This document shows, in pieces, positions 20,692 to 28,432 of a DNA stretch of 43,489 bases (position 1 is the first letter of the stretch; every line of letters starts with the position of its first letter). A program made the translations under genes and the position numbers. The stretch comes from Kiritimatiellia bacterium. Its GTDB lineage: Bacteria > Verrucomicrobiota > Kiritimatiellia > JAAZAB01. Below the pieces are notes generated by a model that was not told where the DNA came from, ran no database searches, and saw only the letters and a program-made list of their open reading frames with translations. The stretch covers positions 1 through 43,489 of the forward strand of contig JAQUMN010000032.1 of NCBI GenBank assembly GCA_028718125.1, given 5' to 3'.

Positions 20692-21192
20692 GTGGCTTAT
20701 CTCATGGGCATGTCAGGATCGGTCAAGGGTCAAAAGTTCGAGATCCGTAAGGATCGAATGACCATTGGCCGGAATCAGATCAACGACCTGGTGCTTACGG
20801 ATGAGGCGGTCTCGTCCCAGCATTGCTATGTGGCCAAGCGGGGAGAGCGCTATGTTCTGCGTGACCTCAATTCCACCAACGGGACCCTTCTGAACTTTGA
20901 ACGGATCACGGACGAAGTCGAGCTCAAATCCAAGCATGTGATTCAGATTGGCTCTTGCGAATTAATGTTTGACGACGATGCCAGGAAAGGTTCCGGCGCC
21001 TCCACCACCTCAATTACGCAGGTGGTGGTGGATTCGGGTCGGCCGGTGATCAATCCGACTTTTTTTGAAAGCGTATCGCCCTTCGGTACGCGCCGCAAAA
21101 GCAACCGGAATCTGTGGCTGGTTGTGTATGTTGTCATCGGTCTGGCCGCCCTGGCCAGTCTTTTGATTTTCCTGGTCCAAATTGTCAAGTAA
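20692..21192 (+). CDS. FHA-domain protein with C-terminal membrane anchor
   Basis: A 166-residue protein starting at GTG 20692. Its FHA domain fills most of the first 100 residues, with TIGRNQINDLVL, SSQH and DLNSTNGTLLNFE, so the phosphothreonine-binding residues are kept. A linker follows, then one strong membrane helix at the very end (LWLVVYVVIGLAALASLLIFLV). It therefore looks like a tail-anchored phosphopeptide reader with the FHA domain in the cytosol. The partner kinase is not in the window. It differs from the FHA protein at 6609, which has no membrane segment. Confidence 0.85.
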   Translation: MAYLMGMSGSVKGQKFEIRKDRMTIGRNQINDLVLTDEAVSSQHCYVAKRGERYVLRDLNSTNGTLLNFERITDEVELKSKHVIQIGSCELMFDDDARKGSGASTTSITQVVVDSGRPVINPTFFESVSPFGTRRKSNRNLWLVVYVVIGLAALASLLIFLVQIVK

Positions 21193-21527
21193 CCCGCTAT
21201 CTTGCCTGCAACCGTTATGCCTTCGGTCAATGTGGCTCGAATTCGGTTCGGGAAGGGCGACGGCGATCTTTGGCCGTCTGTGGTGTTGTTGCGCTTGTAT
21301 GGACACGAGGCCAATGCTTCGTGCAACGCCGCCACATCCAGCCACAGCTTGCCTTGCTTTCCCGAATCCCGACGCTGCAGTCGGGAAGCCAAATTCGATG
21401 CACAGTAGCCGCGCTATCGCGGAAGGCTGCTTTTTTATATGGCATATCGTTTGTCATTATTTTTATCGCGGTTCCAAACGGTCAATGTATGCCTCGGGCC
21501 TCGTTCCACTAAAAGAGATATTTCCCG
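21193..21527. repeat. Gap with a large imperfect hairpin, copy B of dispersed element
   Basis: No gene is visible in this 335-base gap. Sequence from about 21241 (ATTCGGTTCGGGAAGG) pairs imperfectly with the region ending near 21369 (CTTTCCCGAATCCC), and the pairing continues inward (TGTGGTGTTGTTGC with GCAACGCCGCCACA) to a loop hairpin CACGA...TCGTG at 21304-21322. A separate hairpin, CCCGAC-GCTGCA-GTCGGG, follows at 21368-21385. The right half matches copy A at 1345-1440. Confidence 0.55.
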
Positions 21528-22205
21528 ATGATTCGCTCGCGGAATGCGCTCACGCTGATTGAACTGCTGGTGGCCATGGGTATTGCGGTGTTGCTGGCCG
21601 CCGTGGTTTTCGCAATCTATGCCGGCGTGCTCCGTACGCTCGATTCCCAAGGCCGCTGGCGCGCCGTCGCATATCCTTCCGCGGCCGCGCTCGATGCGCT
21701 TTCGCTCGATCTGGCCGGCGCCGTGGTTCCCTGGGGGATGACCAATCCGCCTTTTGTGCTGGCCCCCTCCTCGAAAGGCGCCGGCGGCATCAGACTCCAT
21801 TTTTTTGCGGCCAGGTCGGTGCAAAATATGACGCCAGCGCAGGATTTATCCCGCTCCGCGCGGGACGTTCGCGCCTATGCCGTTCGGGAAATAGATTACT
21901 CCCTTTCGACGTCCGCTGCGGCGGGAACGAATAGCCTGATCCGTGCCTGGTCCGCATTTCGCATGGGCGATCCGGCCGGCATTGCGTCCAATGTGGACGT
22001 ATGGGAAAGTGTGCGCGCGATACGGCTGGAAGTATTTGACGGAAAGCGCTGGACCAACACATGGGGCACGGGAACAAACGCTCCACTCCCGCAGGCGGCG
22101 CGCGTGATGCTTATGGTGGGCGATGAGTCCGTCAGCCGCCAGATAGCCTCTGAAGTCCTAATCCCAGCGGGCCAGCCTATTACGGCGCCGAAAAACAAAA
22201 AATAG
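21528..22205 (+). CDS. Prepilin-like protein, GspJ-type minor pseudopilin
   Basis: The 225-residue protein begins with a type IV prepilin N-terminus: short basic leader, then LTLIELLVAMGIAVLLAAVVFAIY, with Glu at position +5 of the mature protein. The residue before the cleavage site is Ala (A7), not the usual Gly. The length and the LRTLDSQGRW...LDALSLDLAGA pattern after the helix recall GspJ, the minor pseudopilin of type II secretion. No other secretion or pilus gene lies near it; FHA precedes it and an opposite-strand gene follows after 56 bases. It could serve type II secretion or a type IV pilus encoded elsewhere. Confidence 0.75.
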   Translation: MIRSRNALTLIELLVAMGIAVLLAAVVFAIYAGVLRTLDSQGRWRAVAYPSAAALDALSLDLAGAVVPWGMTNPPFVLAPSSKGAGGIRLHFFAARSVQNMTPAQDLSRSARDVRAYAVREIDYSLSTSAAAGTNSLIRAWSAFRMGDPAGIASNVDVWESVRAIRLEVFDGKRWTNTWGTGTNAPLPQAARVMLMVGDESVSRQIASEVLIPAGQPITAPKNKK

Positions 22206-22261
22206 TCAATGTTTTCTGACGCGTATAATGAATGCGGCGGTTTCTAAATCCGCGGTCCGTC

Positions 22262-23530
22262 TTACATCCGCACGACGCGGCCGGTGCGGCGCGAGCGTTC
22301 CGCCGCAAATACGATCCGGTGCGATTCGAGCGTTTCGTAGGGACCGGTGAGGAGCTTCTTCTGGTCGCCGCAATGCACCGCTTCGACGAACTGCGTCATC
22401 AGCCCGCCGTCGCCGCCGCCGTGCCCGCCCGCTGTGCCTTTGACCGTATCCGCTATGAAGTGGGCTGCATTGTAGATTGTTGAAGTATCAGTCAGGAAAT
22501 CAAAAACCTGGATCTGCATGCCGGTTAAACACAACGCGCCGCGCGTCCCGAAGATGCGCAGACTCGGCCCGATATCCCCGTCCGGCGTAAAGGCGGTCAT
22601 GGTGTGCACGGCCGTGGCGCCGTTGGCGAATTCCATATTGACCACCTGGTGATCCACCACGTCGTTATCGCAGGCGTAAACGCAACGGCCGTAAGGACCA
22701 TTGCGCAAGGCCCTGGTAATCGTCTTTGCGTTCACATCGGGGTCCAACACGTTGACCGGCCAGCCGAGATGCCCTTGTTTAATCTTCTCCAGATAGAAGC
22801 GCTTGGCCGAATACGGGCATTGCGACTCGACGGCGCGCGGGCAATCCAGGCAGCGCGCGGCCGCCCCCTTGGGTTTGTTTTGCTTGCGGAAATGTTTCAA
22901 ATTGCCGAAGGACGAGACTTGGACGCAAGGGGCATCCATGTAATAGCTGATCAGGTCCAGGTAATGACAGCTTTTGGACAGGAGCATGAAGGACGATTCC
23001 TTTTCGTTTCTCCAGTTGCCGCGCACGAAGGAATGCGCCTGGTGCCAATATCCGACACGTTCCAGGTCCTGCACGCTGACAATCTCGCCGATCGCTCCGG
23101 CGGCGAGCAAGTGCTTGACGTTCTGAACCGCCCTGGTGTAACGCAGGACATGGCCCACGCCCAGGATGATCTTGTTGGCCTTGACGGTTTCGACGATGCG
23201 CCGGCACTCCGGCTCGGTGGGCGCCATCGGCTTTTCCAGAAGGATGTGGTATTTCTTGTGGGCGAAGGCCATGGCCGGAGCGGTATGCATGGAATCCTGG
23301 GTGCAGATCAGCGCGGCATCGGCAAAGCGGGGCAGACGGGCGGCTTCCTCCCAGGAGCGGAAAACGTTTTCTTTCGGAATCTTGTGAGTGACGGCCATCC
23401 GGTTGCGATAGAATTCGCGCGGTTCGGCCACGCCGACCACCTTGGCCTTGTCCGGATATTGCATCGCATAAGTAGAATAACACCAACCGCGGCCGCCCGC
23501 CCCGACTACCAGTAATTTAACCGCTTCCAT
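22262..23530 (-). CDS. Gfo/Idh/MocA oxidoreductase with cysteine cluster
   Basis: A 422-residue NAD(P)-dependent sugar or cyclitol oxidoreductase. The N-terminal Rossmann fold starts KLLVVGAGGRG; the substrate-domain lysine is in EKPMAP. The insertion RCLDCPRAVESQCPYSAKRF, in the second half, provides C-x2-C and a third Cys, as in a subgroup of this family, and may hold a metal. The ATG at 23530 was chosen (MEAVKLLVVG), with AAAGGA upstream, over a start ten residues earlier. It is the last gene of the Mla-like block, 39 bases after the lipoprotein gene. The substrate is unknown. Two paralogues lie at 28433 and 37252. Confidence 0.85.
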   Translation of the reverse strand: MEAVKLLVVGAGGRGWCYSTYAMQYPDKAKVVGVAEPREFYRNRMAVTHKIPKENVFRSWEEAARLPRFADAALICTQDSMHTAPAMAFAHKKYHILLEKPMAPTEPECRRIVETVKANKIILGVGHVLRYTRAVQNVKHLLAAGAIGEIVSVQDLERVGYWHQAHSFVRGNWRNEKESSFMLLSKSCHYLDLISYYMDAPCVQVSSFGNLKHFRKQNKPKGAAARCLDCPRAVESQCPYSAKRFYLEKIKQGHLGWPVNVLDPDVNAKTITRALRNGPYGRCVYACDNDVVDHQVVNMEFANGATAVHTMTAFTPDGDIGPSLRIFGTRGALCLTGMQIQVFDFLTDTSTIYNAAHFIADTVKGTAGGHGGGDGGLMTQFVEAVHCGDQKKLLTGPYETLESHRIVFAAERSRRTGRVVRM

Positions 23531-23569
23531 TTTCCTGATCCTTTCTGTTGTTGATTCCAAACATTCGGG

Positions 23570-24610
23570 CTACTTCACTTTTTTATCAGCAGCGCTGACC
23601 TTTTGCTGTTGCCGGTCGATCTCCGCCTTCAACCGCTCCACCTGTCTTTGCAGATCCGGTTGATGAGCGGCGACGGCCAGCGGCAAGGCTTGGGTTGCAA
23701 GGTCGCGGGCGCGTGCGAGCTGGTCGCTCTCGAACAAACTGCGTGCTGCGCGATAATAACGATCCGCGGCCGAGGAACTATTGCCGGCGTCTTCATAGGC
23801 GTGCCCCGCCTGTGTCAGCGCGACAACCATGTCGCCATAGCGCCAGGCCGCCTGCCAGTGACGAGCGGCGGTATCATACTGTGGTGCGGCTTCCTGCGGA
23901 TTTCGCTGCAGCATCTGGACCCGGGCTCGCGTGAGTGCCGTCTCGGCCTGAATATCATTTCCGCTTGCCTTGAGTTGCTTAAGATCGATAAGTGCCAGTT
24001 CGGTGTCCGCCGCGGCGGTCTGGCCCTGGTCGCACAACAGCTCGGCCAGCAGGAGGCGCCATTGGATACGTGTGGCGTTGTCCGGGTCATGAGATTTGCT
24101 CAGTTCCGCGCGGGCAATGGCGGCGGCTTCCTGGGTGCGTCCCCTGGCGCGGGCTATTTTAGCTTCCAGCAAGGGCAGTTCCAGGCAGAGAATGCCGGCG
24201 CGCTGAAATTCCAGGCGGGCCTCATCCAGGCGGGCCTGAGCCTCGTCATAGGAGTGTAGCGCCACCAGGCAGGCGGCCAGATTATAAGCGTTACGGGCAA
24301 TCTCCGCGGACGCATCCATGACGCGCGCGCGCCGGAGGGCTTTCTGGTAATAAATTGCCGCTTTTTCCGCGGAGCCGGACGAATAAACGCTGCGTGCCAC
24401 GCTTACGTTGCGCTCAATTTCCGGATCGACGCGGACGACCTTCGGTGGTGTTGAGCACCCGGCGCCGGCCAGGACCAGGATTGCAGAAAGGAAACAACCA
24501 CGGATAACACGGATGGCACGGATAGGTGGAAATATGGATGCTATTATCGATTTCATCCGTGAAATCAGTGCAATCCGTGGTAAAAATTTTATATCGATCA
24601 ATATTTTCAT
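23570..24610 (-). CDS. TPR-like lipoprotein of the Mla operon
   Basis: A 346-residue protein with a lipobox (LAGAGC) and a helical repeat body of TPR type (repeated Ala-rich pairs such as AEKAAIYYQKALRRARVMDA and DRYYRAARSLFESDQ), ending in a Gln/Lys-rich coiled-coil-like tail. Its ATG overlaps the mlaD stop (ATGA, 24610-24607), so it is translationally coupled to mlaD. Between the start and the signal peptide core, about 30 codons (24590-24496) are a copy of an intergenic inverted repeat, read in frame as IRAIRVIRG and similar. An internal ATG at about codon 19 might be used instead. The position suggests a periplasmic or outer-membrane partner of the MCE transporter. Confidence 0.75.
   Translation of the reverse strand: MKILIDIKFLPRIALISRMKSIIASIFPPIRAIRVIRGCFLSAILVLAGAGCSTPPKVVRVDPEIERNVSVARSVYSSGSAEKAAIYYQKALRRARVMDASAEIARNAYNLAACLVALHSYDEAQARLDEARLEFQRAGILCLELPLLEAKIARARGRTQEAAAIARAELSKSHDPDNATRIQWRLLLAELLCDQGQTAAADTELALIDLKQLKASGNDIQAETALTRARVQMLQRNPQEAAPQYDTAARHWQAAWRYGDMVVALTQAGHAYEDAGNSSSAADRYYRAARSLFESDQLARARDLATQALPLAVAAHQPDLQRQVERLKAEIDRQQQKVSAADKKVK
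24496..24590. repeat. ACGGAT-type inverted repeat inside a coding region
   Basis: The left arm AACCACGGATAACACGGAT starts at 24496; the right arm ending CAATCCGTGGTAAAAATTT closes at 24590. The same element occurs between genes at 29705-29824. Here it lies within the 5' part of the lipoprotein gene and keeps the frame open. Confidence 0.75.
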
Positions 24611-25374
24611 TTGGATTCACCTCCGGTTTGCATTGCGGGACTAAAGGTCAGGCTGGCCGGTGAAATCAGGGGACCGTTTTCCGGATTTTCGATATATTTG
24701 CGGACCAGCCAGTGACGCTGGAGTCCCTCGATCAGCACCTGCGAGGAGCGCATGGTGTCCTGGGCCTGGATCAACAGGCCGGGAACATCTTCGCGCAACA
24801 GGACTTCGCCTTCATGCAAAGTATTGCGGGTTTGCACCGTGAGCGCCGGCAATTCATCGAGCACGGCGTTCACTTTATTTAATGTTGGCAGCAAATTGGT
24901 GCGGAGTCCTTCCAAAACCAGTTCGGCTTGCTTAACGATGTCCTTGTCCGGCGTACAGGCGATCAGGCTGCCGTCGGGCATCAACGGGAACTGGCGGTTG
25001 CCGATGGATATATCCACAAATGAATCGCCGGCCAGAATCAGCGTTTTTTTCACCACGGCCACGGAATTTGTGCGCACAAAGCCGTGAAAACTGGCCTTCA
25101 GCTCGAAGGTGGCCTCGATCATGCCATTCGTGGTGGGGTTGATGCGGATGACACTGCCTGCGACGGTGTCGCCACTTCTGACCTCCGATCCTTTTTTAAG
25201 TCCGTAGGATCCTTCTTCGGCCTGAAACACGGCGTGAAGCCGAAACTTGGGCTCAAACAAGCCCTGGGCGCGGCCTGCCAGGAAGATGCCTGCGATCAGC
25301 ACGGTGATCGCCAGCAGCACAAAGACGCCGGTGATTTCATTGACAAAGCGGAACTTGAATGTTTTGTCCATCAT
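24607..25374 (-). CDS. mlaD: MCE-domain lipid transport protein (MlaD type)
   Basis: A 255-residue protein with one N-terminal membrane helix (VFVLLAITVLIAGIFLAG, residues 18-35) and an MCE domain over roughly residues 40-125 (KGSEVRSGDTVAGSVIRI, then NSVAVVKKTLILAGDSFVDI). MCE proteins form hexameric periplasmic rings that carry phospholipids between membranes with an MlaE permease and an MlaF ATPase. The last 110 residues are largely helical. An AGGA ribosome binding site lies upstream of the ATG at 25374. It is separated from the mlaF-like gene by 164 bases holding an inverted repeat and overlaps the lipoprotein gene by four bases. Confidence 0.88.
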   Translation of the reverse strand: MMDKTFKFRFVNEITGVFVLLAITVLIAGIFLAGRAQGLFEPKFRLHAVFQAEEGSYGLKKGSEVRSGDTVAGSVIRINPTTNGMIEATFELKASFHGFVRTNSVAVVKKTLILAGDSFVDISIGNRQFPLMPDGSLIACTPDKDIVKQAELVLEGLRTNLLPTLNKVNAVLDELPALTVQTRNTLHEGEVLLREDVPGLLIQAQDTMRSSQVLIEGLQRHWLVRKYIENPENGPLISPASLTFSPAMQTGGESK

Positions 25375-25410
25375 ACGTCATTCCTCCCCGGTAACTATTC
25401 AGTCTTTTTT

Positions 25411-25524
25411 TAACTACGAAAAGCGCGAAATTACGCGAAATGGATAGAGATTAGTGAATATGAGGACGCCAAAAAGTTCGTTGCCTTCTCCCGTTTTCGC
25501 GTTTTTTTGCGTATTTCGTAGTTA
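25411..25524. repeat. Inverted repeat (TAACTACGAAA type)
   Basis: TAACTACGAAAAGCGCGAAA (from 25411) pairs with the right arm 25494-25524, which reads TTTTCGCG... and ends TATTTCGTAGTTA. It lies inside the presumed Mla operon, between the degenerate mlaF and mlaD. Confidence 0.75.
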
Positions 25525-25538
25525 TCTCTTTCTTGTCA

Positions 25539-26252
25539 CTAGTTTTCCATTTTCACCAAGTTCAAGCCCCGCATGGCATATCGCGTGACAGGTGGTAATG
25601 CCGACGGTCGTTCAGCCCGATCCCGACTCTCCGGAAGGCCGGGATCAGTCAACCACAGCACGGCCGCCTCCCGTGCGCAGGCTTCCTGCACGACGCTGAG
25701 CAGGCGCGGCAAGTGTTCCGGCGGGACACCTTGCATGGGGCGTTCCAGCAGAACCAGCAGAGGTTGCCCGAGAAAGGCCCGGACCCATTCGGAGCGCCGT
25801 AAATCCTTGGGCGCTACCAGGGCCGGCCGGATTTTAGGTAATTCATTCAGGCCGAAGGCGCGGGCCAGCGCCTCGGCCTCCGCCAGGATTTCCGCGTTCG
25901 GTCGCCGGGTATGGTGCCGTTGAGAAAGAGTCACGTTTTCGTTCACGTTTAAATTGCTGATCCAGCCGCGGCCGTCGAAAACCCGGCCGATCTGTGCGCG
26001 CCGTCGTAACACCTGCTCCGGGGGCATGGCGGTCCACGCGGCGCCCTGGAACGAAACGCAACCTTCCTCGGGGTCAAGCAATCCTTCTGCCAGATCGGCA
26101 AACAGCAATGGTTCGTTACCCGTCTCCGCCTGAATGAAGGTCAATGTGCCCGGCCGAAATTGCGCGCTGACATGGTCCAGGCCGGCGTGTCCCCGCGTCG
26201 TCGTCGCGATCGTCACGTCCGTGAATTTCAGGATTGGGTCGTTTGCGTTCAT
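25539..26252 (-). CDS. Degenerate MlaF-like ABC ATPase (pseudo-ATPase)
   Basis: The 237-residue protein aligns along its length with MlaF-type ABC ATPases and sits between mlaE and mlaD, where mlaF belongs. Yet the catalytic parts are gone. Walker A (GPxGxGKST) is replaced by AETGNEPLL, with no lysine. The Q-loop reads GRVFDGRG, with no glutamine. The signature LSGGM is VAPKD. Walker B (LxYDEP) is LVLLERP, without the Asp, and the D-loop GLDP is GVPP. The H-loop THD is LTDPG. The frame is uninterrupted and secondary-structure landmarks (LAEGLLDPEEG, NLNVNENVTLS) remain, so this looks like a maintained non-catalytic homologue. The ATG at 26252 is used; an in-frame TTG lies at 26258. Confidence 0.8.
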   Translation of the reverse strand: MNANDPILKFTDVTIATTTRGHAGLDHVSAQFRPGTLTFIQAETGNEPLLFADLAEGLLDPEEGCVSFQGAAWTAMPPEQVLRRRAQIGRVFDGRGWISNLNVNENVTLSQRHHTRRPNAEILAEAEALARAFGLNELPKIRPALVAPKDLRRSEWVRAFLGQPLLVLLERPMQGVPPEHLPRLLSVVQEACAREAAVLWLTDPGLPESRDRAERPSALPPVTRYAMRGLNLVKMEN

Positions 26253-26279
26253 GTTCAAGCGGGCTGTGCCCGATACGTC

Positions 26280-26342
26280 GCTATCTATAGGTTAACGGTG
26301 TTATTAATGGGCTATCAGTCTCCAGCCCACAGCCTATAGCCT
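26280..26342. repeat. Inverted repeat (CTATAGG type) between mlaE and mlaF-like gene
   Basis: GCTATCTATAGGTTAACGG (from 26280) pairs imperfectly with CCACAGCCTATAGC (26327-26340); the middle holds GGGCT...AGCCC. It fills most of the 96-base gap. Confidence 0.6.
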
Positions 26343-26348
26343 GTTTTC

Positions 26349-27137
26349 TCATATATACGTCAGCACCGAAACAATGGCCGAAATAATAAAGAGCGCCGCA
26401 ATGGAGCGTACGACCGCCCGCGTGGCGGCCTGCGGCACCTCCGTAATGGAATAGTGCACGCTGAGACCCTCCATGATGCAAATGCACGCCGTGAACAGGC
26501 CGGGAACCAGGGTCTTGGCCAGCAGGTTGTATATATCTGCCGGGTGCAGGCCCTTCAGGACGGTATTCATGAAAATCACCGGGTCCGAGGCGCCGACGCC
26601 AAAGAGAATGCCAAAAGTGTAGCCGCTGACAAACGCGACGATGGTAAACCAGATGGTCAGGCAGAACACGGATATAGCCATGCCCAGGGCCCGCGGGATG
26701 GCCAGATAGAGCAGGCTGTCCAGGCCCTGGGCCTCCAGCACCTTTATCTCGCCGAACACTTTCATGTTGGCCAGCTCGACGGCGATGGCCGTGCCGCTGC
26801 GCCCAATGACGATGAAGTTAACCAGGAGCGGCGCGACTTCGCGGAGGATGACCGCAATCAGCACGGATCCGAGCATTGCGGATTGTCCCGCCTTGCCCAG
26901 CCATAGTTGGGCCTGCACGACGACCGAGATGCCGGTCAGAAACGCCACCAGGGACACAAAACGCAGGGCCTCGACGCCCGTAAACAGGACTTGGCGCGCA
27001 AACACCGCGCGAATGGTGCGCGGCCAGTTCCGCGGCCAGGCTGCTTGAGCGAGGACACTTCCCACAACGGCAAAAAGGTGTGCAGTCTCCCGCATTCGGG
27101 TAATGGCGCGTTGACCGATCGTCCCGATGAGTGTCAT
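26349..27137 (-). CDS. mlaE: MlaE-type phospholipid transport permease
   Basis: A 262-residue integral membrane protein of the MlaE (DUF140) family, the permease of MCE lipid transporters. Five or so hydrophobic segments are visible. The conserved central stretch is clear: GRSGTAIAVELANMKVFGEI, then KVLEAQGLD, equal to the E. coli MlaE coupling region that docks the ATPase. Its coding start is five bases after the stop of the sugar-isomerase-like gene. The ATPase-contact helix is kept although the neighbouring ATPase gene is degenerate, suggesting that some ATPase or the degenerate partner still binds here. Confidence 0.9.
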   Translation of the reverse strand: MTLIGTIGQRAITRMRETAHLFAVVGSVLAQAAWPRNWPRTIRAVFARQVLFTGVEALRFVSLVAFLTGISVVVQAQLWLGKAGQSAMLGSVLIAVILREVAPLLVNFIVIGRSGTAIAVELANMKVFGEIKVLEAQGLDSLLYLAIPRALGMAISVFCLTIWFTIVAFVSGYTFGILFGVGASDPVIFMNTVLKGLHPADIYNLLAKTLVPGLFTACICIMEGLSVHYSITEVPQAATRAVVRSIAALFIISAIVSVLTYI

Positions 27138-27142
27138 GGGTT

Positions 27143-28042
27143 TTACCGATAGGGCGGCAGGTGCAATTCCGCTCGAATATTGCTGATCATCTTCATCATG
27201 CGCCGGCCGTATTCGACGTATATTTCGGCGGCATCCAGGCTGTGCCGGGAGTTCGGATCGTGGAAGACCGCGCCCATGTGCGGTTCAATTGAAATGCCGC
27301 CGTCATAGCCGTGCGCGAAAAGGTCCTTTATGATTTTGAGAGTTTCGCCCTGGCCTTTCCCCGGATAGGTGCACGTCGTCTTTTTAGAGGTTGCGTCGTA
27401 GATGCCGTCCTTGATGTGAATATAGGCCACGTGCTCGCGAACATGAGAGTAAAATTCCCAGGAAGACTGCTTGGGGTAGGGCTTGGGCTTGCTGCGGTCA
27501 TCGGTGTCCACCGGGTTGCCGGTATCGAACACAAGTTTCAGGCCCGGCACCCTTTCAAGGAGCTTAAGCGTGAATTGCCAGCCCATCCCGCCGTAGTTCA
27601 TGCAGTTCTCATGTACTGCCGTGATCCCGGCGTCCGCGAACATTCCCCGGATTTCACGCACCCGCTTAAACCGCTCCGCCTCCATCTGGTCTTCGCCGTC
27701 GCGCACGGCAAAACTCATGATCCGCACCAGTTTTGTGCCCAGTTTCTGCATGCGCGGGATCGAGCGGCGAACTTCCGCCAGCGAGCGATCGAACGGCTCG
27801 TCTATTTTCTGGCTCCAGTTGGCGATTGTTGAGCCGAAGCAATTGACGTATATGCCGGCTTCTTCCAGTTTGGCCGCCAGCCGGTCGAAGGCCGCGTCGG
27901 AAATATCGTGGATATTGCCGGCGGGGAAGTCGTCCACCTGGACGTTCCGTGATTCAATATTGCGCCAGCCAAGTTCTTTCGTCACCCGGATCTGGATGTC
28001 CAGGGAAGCGCCAGCCTCATCTGCAAAACCGGTCATGTACAT
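27143..28042 (-). CDS. Sugar phosphate isomerase/epimerase-like TIM barrel
   Basis: A 299-residue protein of the AP-endonuclease-2-like TIM barrel family (xylose isomerase-like, including inosose dehydratases and sugar epimerases). Metal-binding positions appear in HENC (Glu), FDTGNPVD (Asp), YIHIKDG (His) and SIEPH (Glu), in the normal order. No signal peptide. Two ATG codons (28042 and 28036) begin the frame. It directly precedes mlaE with a five-base gap, an odd operon partner for a lipid transporter, while Gfo/Idh genes, common partners of this family, flank it on both sides. The substrate is unknown. Confidence 0.8.
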   Translation of the reverse strand: MYMTGFADEAGASLDIQIRVTKELGWRNIESRNVQVDDFPAGNIHDISDAAFDRLAAKLEEAGIYVNCFGSTIANWSQKIDEPFDRSLAEVRRSIPRMQKLGTKLVRIMSFAVRDGEDQMEAERFKRVREIRGMFADAGITAVHENCMNYGGMGWQFTLKLLERVPGLKLVFDTGNPVDTDDRSKPKPYPKQSSWEFYSHVREHVAYIHIKDGIYDATSKKTTCTYPGKGQGETLKIIKDLFAHGYDGGISIEPHMGAVFHDPNSRHSLDAAEIYVEYGRRMMKMISNIRAELHLPPYR

Positions 28043-28137
28043 GGTGGGCCCCCGTGGCGATTCAAGGTCATTTATTGATGTTGATCTGTTCTTAATACCA
28101 AATCACCCCGCCGGCGTCAATCCGGGTGGTGCGCCGT

Positions 28138-28320
28138 ACCTCAGTTACGTGGGGGCGCTGAATATTTTCCGTCATTCCCGACTTGACTCGCCTCGGCGAA
28201 GCGCTCCGGCGGAGCCTGGGTCGGGAATCCATAAATATTCAATCCTGATATTGGATTCCCGCTTTCGCGGGAATGACAGCATTGAAGACTGCCATCGTTT
28301 TGCCCCCATGTAATTGAGGT
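28138..28320. repeat. Nested inverted repeats with an inner REP element
   Basis: Outer arms ACCTCAGTTACGTGGGGGC (28138-28156) and GCCCCCATGTAATTGAGGT (28302-28320) pair with three mismatches. Inside is a GTCATTCCCG...CGGGAATGAC element (28171-28276) whose right part is the hairpin TCCCGCTTTCGCGGGA. The rest of the 390-base gap, 28043-28137 and 28321-28432, shows no gene. Confidence 0.75.
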
Positions 28321-28432
28321 TACGTGCGCCGCGCAGGAGCAGTTGTAAAAAAATATTTTCATGGTAAGCTGAAAGACAAGTCAAATTAATCCGGGCATGC
28401 GGTGGTTATCAACTCATAAATACGGGGGGGGC

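Noticed and set aside
21233..21395. Integron attC-like site
   Set aside because: The region folds into a large imperfect hairpin, but the RYYYAAC and GTTRRRY core sites are not found at its ends and no integrase is present.
25539..26252. Sequencing error as the cause of the degenerate ATPase motifs
   Set aside because: Six separate motifs are changed by substitutions with the frame intact; a few base or indel errors could not produce this pattern.
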